64,000 nt of DNA from Linnemannia hyalina (taxonomy: Eukaryota > Mortierellomycota > Mortierellomycetes > Mortierellales > Mortierellaceae): assembly GCA_019671135.1 (NCBI GenBank), contig JAHRHY010000006.1, positions 1-64,000 on the forward strand, written 5' to 3'. Positions 58,901 to 64,000 of this stretch are shown here, piece after piece. A program made the translations under genes and the position numbers. The first letter of the stretch is position 1. Every line of letters starts with the position of its first letter. The notes below the pieces were generated by a model that did no database searches, had not been told where the DNA came from, and saw only the letters and a program-made list of their open reading frames with translations.

Positions 58901-61900
58901 GCGATCCACTTTGAGAACGGCGGTTACTCTGTCATGCCCGAGGGATCGTTCAGCTCCGAGGTCATCTCACCCTTCAGCAACGAGCCCTATGCCAAGGTCT
59001 CGGGAGACTTCAACCCTATCCACGTCAACCCTTACTTTGCTGACTTGGCTGAGCTCCCCGGTACCATTACTCACGGCATGTGGACCAGTGCCTCGACCCG
59101 CAAGTTTGTTGAGATCTTTGCTGCTGAGAACCACCCCCAGCGCGTCACCAGGTAACGGTCGCTTTGATTTTCTTTGCATTGCTTATTTGCTGTGCGGATC
59201 AAATTCAAGTACTAATTGCCTATCCTTATTCTACCATTATTATAGCTACGAGGTCAGCTTCTTGTCGATGGTCCTTCCTCAGGATCGCCTCACCACCAAG
59301 TTGTCGCACATCGGTATGATCAACGGAAAGAAGATCATCAAGGTCGAGACCTTCAACCAGAACGGCAGCAAGGTACGGTTTCTTGTCACTTTTGGCGCAT
59401 GGTGTTGTTACGCGACGTTTGTTCGCTATATTTGAAGCAATATATTAACTTTTCTTACCTAATTACTTCGTTGTAGGTTGTCGAGGGTACCGCTGAGATC
59501 GATCAGCCTACCATCGCCTACGTCTTCACTGGTCAGGGATCACAGGAGCAGGGCATGGGTATGGCCCTTTACGACTCCTCCCCCGTTGCCAAGGACATCT
59601 GGGAGAGAGCCGATCGCCATTTCTTGGAGAACTATGGTAAGCACTTTATCCCCTGCGGCCGCTACACAAACTTTTATGTGTGTTAACAACACAGACTCTA
59701 ATGACCTTATTTACTTTTCAACCGACAGGTTTCTCCATTTTGGATATTGTCCGCAACAACCCCTTGAAGAAGACCATCCACTTTGGTGGCCCCAAGGGTA
59801 ACGCCATCCGCCAGAACTACATGTCGATGCGCTACGATATCGTCGACCAGGACGGCTCCATCAAGACCCTGCCTTTGTTCCCCGGCATCAACGAGACCAC
59901 TCACTTCTACACCTTCCAGTCTCCCAACGGTCTTTTGGCTGCTACCCAGTTCACCCAGCCTGCCTTGACCCTCATGGAGAAGGCTGCCTTTGAGGACATG
60001 CGCTCCAAGGGCTTGATCCAGCACAACTGCGCCTTTGCTGGTCACTCTCTCGGAGAGTACTCTGCCTTGGCCGCCATCGGTGAGGTCCTCCCCATCGAGT
60101 CCCTGGTCGATGTCGTCTTCTACCGTGGTATGACCATGCAGGTCGCCGTCCCACGTGACGATGTTGGACGCTCCAACTATGGAATGGTTGCCATCAACCC
60201 CTCCCGTGTCTCGCCTACCTTCAACGACTCTGCCCTCCGCTACGTCGTCGATGCCATTGCCAGACAGTCGAACGGCCTCTTGGAGATTGTCAACGAGAAC
60301 GTCGAGAACTGGCAGTACGTTGCTGCCGGTGAGCTCTCCAACCTGGACGCTCTCTCGACTGTTTTGAACTACCTCAAGGTTCAGAAGATTGATCTCCAGA
60401 AGCTCATGGAGACCATGCCCCTCGAGGAGGTCAAGAAGCACCTTTCCCAGATCATTGCCGGTGCTCTTGAGAAGGTTGCCGAGAAGTTGGCCAAGGACGG
60501 TTTGATCAAGCCCGAGCGTGGTGTCGCCACCATCCCCCTCGCTGGTATCGACGTCCCCTTCCACTCCAGCTTCTTGCTCTCTGGTGTCGCTCCCTTCCGT
60601 ACCTACCTCGCCAAGAAGATCAATCCCACCTTCATCAACGTCCCTCTCTTGACCGCTAAGTACATTCCCAACTTGACAGCTCAGCCTTTCAGCATCGAGA
60701 AGCCGTACATTGAGGGTGTCTACAACTTGACCTCGTCCCCTCGTCTTGCCAAGGTCTTGAAGAACTGGGTCGATACCAAGCTTACCCCCAAGCAGCAGCA
60801 GCGTCTCGGTTACACTCTCTTGGTTGAGTTGCTGGCCTACCAGTTCGCTTCCCCAGTCCGCTGGATTGAGACCCAGGACCGTCTCTTCAAGGAGTACAAC
60901 GTTGTCCGCCTCATCGAGGTTGGACCCTCGCCCACTCTTTGCGGTATGGCTCAGCGTACCCTCAAGTTCAAGTACGAGGCCTACGATGATGCCTTGACCT
61001 TCCAGCGTTCGACTCTCTGCACCTCGAAGGATGCCAAGGAGATCTACTACGCCAACGACAACGTCGAAGCTTCTGCTCCTGCTTCCGCCGCTGCTGCCCC
61101 TGCTTCAGCTGCAAAGGCCGCACCCGCTCCAGTTGCTGCCCCCGCCCCAGTTGCTGCGGCTGCCGGACCCGCCGCCGCAGTAGCTGATGCACCCATCAAG
61201 GCTGTCGAGATCTTGCACGTTCTTGTTGCCCAGAAGGTCAAGAAGACCTTGGAGGAGGTTCCTCTTTCCAAGGCCATCAAGGATCTCGTTGGAGGAAAGT
61301 CTACTCTCCAGAACGAGATCTTGGGTGATCTCCAGAAGGAGTTTGGCGGTAGCGGTTTCCCTGAGAAGGGTGAGGAGGCTCCTTTGGAGGAGCTCGCCAA
61401 CGCTCTCCAGGGTAACTTCAACGGCGCTCTCGGCAAGCAAACCACCTCTTTGATCTCCAAGATGATCGGATCCAAGATGCCTGGTGGTTTCTCTCTCTCT
61501 ACCGCCAAGGGTTACTTGACCAAGACCCACGGTTTAGGCCCTGTCCGCTCTGATGCCGCCCTCTTGGTTGGTTTGACCATGGAGCCCACTGCTCGTCTTG
61601 GTAGCGTCCCTGAGGCCAACGCCTGGTTGGACTCTGTCGCCCAGGCCTACGCCCGCCGCGCCGGTGTCACTTTGGGTGCAGGTGCCTCCGCTGGCGCTGC
61701 CCCTGTCATGATGGCTGCTGCCTCCGCCGGTGCTGCTGGTCCCGCTGCCGTCGCTGACGCCCCTATCAAGGCCATTGAGATTCTTCACGTCATTGTTGCT
61801 CAGAAGATCAAGAAGACCGTCGAGGAGGTTCCCCTCTCCAAGGCTATCAAGGATCTCGTCGGAGGCAAGTCTACTCTCCAGAACGAGATTCTCGGTGACC

Positions 61901-64000
61901 TCCAGAAGGAGTTTGGTGGCAGTGGATTCCCCGAGAAGGGTGAGGAGGCTCCTTTGGAGGATCTTGGAAACGCTCTCCAGGGTAACTTCAACGGCGCTCT
62001 CGGCAAGCAGACCACCTCTTTGATTTCCAAGATGATCGGTTCCAAGATGCCCGGTGGTTTCACTCAGTCCTCGGCCAAGGGTTACCTCGCCGCTTCCTAT
62101 GGCTTGGGACCCCTCCGCGCTGACGGTGCTCTCCTTTTGGGTCTTACCTTGGAGCCCGTTGCCCGTCTCGGTTCGGAGGCTGACGCCAAGGCTTGGTTGG
62201 ACACTGTTGCCCAGGCTTACGCTCGCCGCGCCGGCATTTCCTTGGGAGGCGGTGGCGGTGGAGCTGTTGCCGGTGGAGCTGTTGGCGGCGCTGTCATGAA
62301 CAGCGAGGAGTTCAACCAGTTCCAGGCCAAGCAGAACGCCATGATGTACCAGCACCTTGAGATCTACGCCCGCTACCTCGAGAAGGACCTCCGTTCTGGC
62401 GAGAAGCTTTACGAGGAGGAGAAGCTTGCTACTCTCCGTCTCCAGGCTGATATCGACCAGTGGGTGGCTGAGCACGGTGACTACTACGCCGAGGGTATCA
62501 AGCCCTCGTTCAGCGTCAAGAAGGCCCGCAAGTACGACTCGCACTGGAACTGGGTCCGTCAGGATGCCCTTTCTCTCCTCTATGATATGATCTTTGGTCG
62601 CTTGACCGTTGTCGATCGCGAGGTCGTTGCTCAGTGTATCCACGTTATGAACCGTGCCGATCCCCAGCTCTTGGAGTTCATGATCTACCACATCGACAAC
62701 ACTGCTGCTGACCGTGGCAAGACCTATGCCCTTGCCAAGGAGCTCGGTAACATGTTGATCGAGAACTGTCGCGAAGTCTTGGAGGCTGCTCCCGTCTACA
62801 AGGATGGTACGTTCTCTTTTTTTGTCTCTCGTAGCCTGGTATATGTCTATGGGTCTTTCGCTTATTGTTCGTCATATTAATTACCCCTTTGTTTATTTTT
62901 CTACCTCCTAATAGTCGGTGTTCCTACCGGTCCTGCGACTTCGATCGACAACAAGGGCAATATCTTGTACGAGGAGGTTCAGCGTGCCGGTGTCCGCAAG
63001 TTGGACCACTACGTTAAGGATATGTCTGCCGGTGGCAAGATGTCCGAGTTCAGCAACCGCCAGAAGGTGCAGAAGAACCTTGCCCAGATCTACAAGATCA
63101 TCAAGGCTCAGAACACCATGAAGTCGTCGTCTAAACTCGCCATCAAGTCCCTCTACGGTGAGGTCATCCACGCCATGAACATGTCCAACACTATCATCCG
63201 CGAGGAGAAGAACCGCCGTGCCAGTCGTATCCGTCGCCCCTCGACCGTCCCCAACGCAGAGCGCCCCAAGAAGGAGGCCAAGAAGGAGACTATCCCCTTC
63301 CTCCACCTTAAGAAGAAGAACGCCCAGTCCGAGAGCGGATGGGAGTTCTCGCAGCGTTTGACCAGCGTCTACTTGGATGTCTTGGCCAACATTGCCAAGG
63401 ACGGTGTCACCTTTGAGAACCGCATGGTCCTCATGACCGGTGCCGGAAAGGATTCTATTGGTGCCTCGATCCTCAAGGGTCTCTTGTCTGGAGGAGCCAA
63501 GGTCATCGTCACGACCTCCCGCTTCAGCCGCGATGTCACTGAGTACTACCAATCGATCTACCAGCGCCACGGATCCAAGAACTCGTCCTTGGTCGTTGTT
63601 CCCTTCAACGGAGGTTCCAAGCAGGATGTTGATGCTCTTGTCAACTACATCTACGACAAGGACCCCAAGAAGGGTCTCGGCTGGGATCTTGATTACATCA
63701 TTCCCTTCGCTGCCATCTCTGTCCAGGGCAAGGAGATTGACAACATTGACTCCCAGTCCGAGTTGGCTCACCGTATCATGTTGACCAACGTCCTTCGCCT
63801 GTTGGGTAATGTTAAGACCAAGAAGATGGAGAACGGATACGACACCCGCCCCGCCCAGGTCATCCTCCCTCTCTCGCCCAACCACGGAACCTTCGGTGCC
63901 GACGGTCTCTACGGAGAGTCCAAGGTTGCCCTCGAGACCTTGTTCAACCGTTGGTCCTCCGAGTCGTGGTCCGCCTACTTGACCATTACCGGAGCCGTCA
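52938..64000 (+). CDS. fused type I fatty acid synthase (beta and alpha halves), eight exons seen, right end cut off
   Basis: Exons are 52,938-53,186, 54,187-54,726, 54,901-56,847, 56,945-59,151, 59,246-59,372, 59,477-59,636, 59,729-62,806 and 62,915 onward. All introns are GT-AG and phase-consistent, giving about 3,131 residues before the edge. The enzyme makes long-chain acyl-CoA from acetyl- and malonyl-CoA with NADPH in the cytosol. Domains in order are: acetyltransferase (GHSQG, Ser283); FMN enoyl reductase ([15 protein letters not shown], about 600; [13 protein letters not shown]); dehydratase ([11 protein letters not shown], His1605); malonyl/palmitoyl transferase ([19 protein letters not shown], Ser1850); an Ala/Pro linker; two carrier domains with [10 protein letters not shown] (Ser2268 and Ser2458); then ketoreductase ([21 protein letters not shown], Tyr3102). 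Ketoacyl synthase and phosphopantetheinyl transferase should follow beyond the window. In ascomycetes the halves are two genes; fusion is known in some other fungi. The start chosen is the ATG at 52,938; 52,950 is an alternative. Codons are strongly C-ending, suggesting high expression. Confidence 0.97.
53187..54186 (+). other. 1,000-bp first intron of the fatty acid synthase gene
   Basis: GTAATA at 53,187 and ATTAG before 54,187 join CEQ to [10 protein letters not shown] in frame. The other six introns in the gene are 92-174 bp. The long first intron contains AT-rich sequence, no recognisable gene and several short frames. Long first introns in highly expressed genes sometimes carry enhancers; that is only a possibility here. 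Confidence 0.85.
61180..62260 (+). other. tandem acyl carrier protein domains within the FAS
   Basis: Two segments of about 165 residues, beginning at [13 protein letters not shown] and [13 protein letters not shown], repeat with an offset of 570 bp (190 residues). They are near-identical, especially from [16 protein letters not shown] to [12 protein letters not shown]. Each has its own serine for the 4'-phosphopantetheine arm. They are separated by an Ala/Gly-rich linker ([20 protein letters not shown]), the flexible tether typical of fungal carrier domains. Two carriers would raise the local concentration of growing acyl chains. Confidence 0.95.

Noticed and set aside
61180..62260. assembly duplication instead of true tandem carrier domains
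   Set aside because: The two copies differ at many synonymous and some amino-acid positions and have different C-terminal halves, so they are not a simple assembly copy.
55264..62691. long minus-strand frames (481, 477, 285 and 385 codons) antisense to FAS
   Set aside because: Shadows of strongly C-ending codons; no domain and no conserved motif.

Overview
This window looks like nuclear DNA of an early-diverging filamentous fungus, most likely Mortierellomycotina (Mortierella/Linnemannia type). The evidence is short GT-AG introns, strongly C-ending codons in the fatty acid synthase gene, asparagine/glutamine-rich low-complexity tracts, F-box/LRR-like genes, and one giant gene joining the beta and alpha halves of a fungal type I fatty acid synthase. 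The lineage is an inference from gene content; no rRNA or other marker is present.

Positions 1-16,640 are an accessory, repeat-rich compartment. It opens with a 436-bp satellite (at least 4.3 apparently identical copies running off the left edge). Next come short direct repeats, a truncated Tc1/mariner element, a foldback (inverted-repeat) element, and a broken LRR gene. A decayed 4.3-kb Crypton-like tyrosine-recombinase transposon follows (AT-hook/acidic N-terminus, recombinase core, GCR1_C-like C-terminus). After it lie an F-box/LRR gene with one apparent frameshift, a decayed fragment of a second copy of that gene just downstream of it, and a pogo/Tigger-like transposase pseudogene.

Positions 17,046-42,676 are a conventional gene-bearing region. 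In order: a histidine-rich ZIP metal transporter (-), a coiled-coil/low-complexity protein of unknown role (+) preceded by about 528 bp of pure CT dinucleotide repeat, an OPT-family transporter of the YSL/YGL114W-like branch (-), an MPH1/FANCM DNA helicase with a candidate PCNA-binding motif (+), a DsbA/FrnE-like thioredoxin-fold protein (-), a mitochondrial SAP-domain coiled-coil membrane protein resembling Aim34 (+), and a three-zinc-finger C2H2 transcription factor (-). ZIP/22,889, OPT/MPH1 and DsbA/SAP are divergent pairs.

Positions 42,677-52,937 hold no gene I can support: about 10.3 kb lies between the divergently oriented zinc-finger and fatty acid synthase genes. From 52,938 to the right edge runs the fused fatty acid synthase, in the order acetyltransferase, enoyl reductase, dehydratase, malonyl/palmitoyl transferase, two tandem near-identical acyl carrier domains, then ketoreductase. 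The ketoacyl synthase and phosphopantetheinyl transferase expected after it lie beyond the window.

No rRNA, tRNA, CRISPR or prokaryotic-type operon was found. All family names come from recognising motifs by eye, with no database search.
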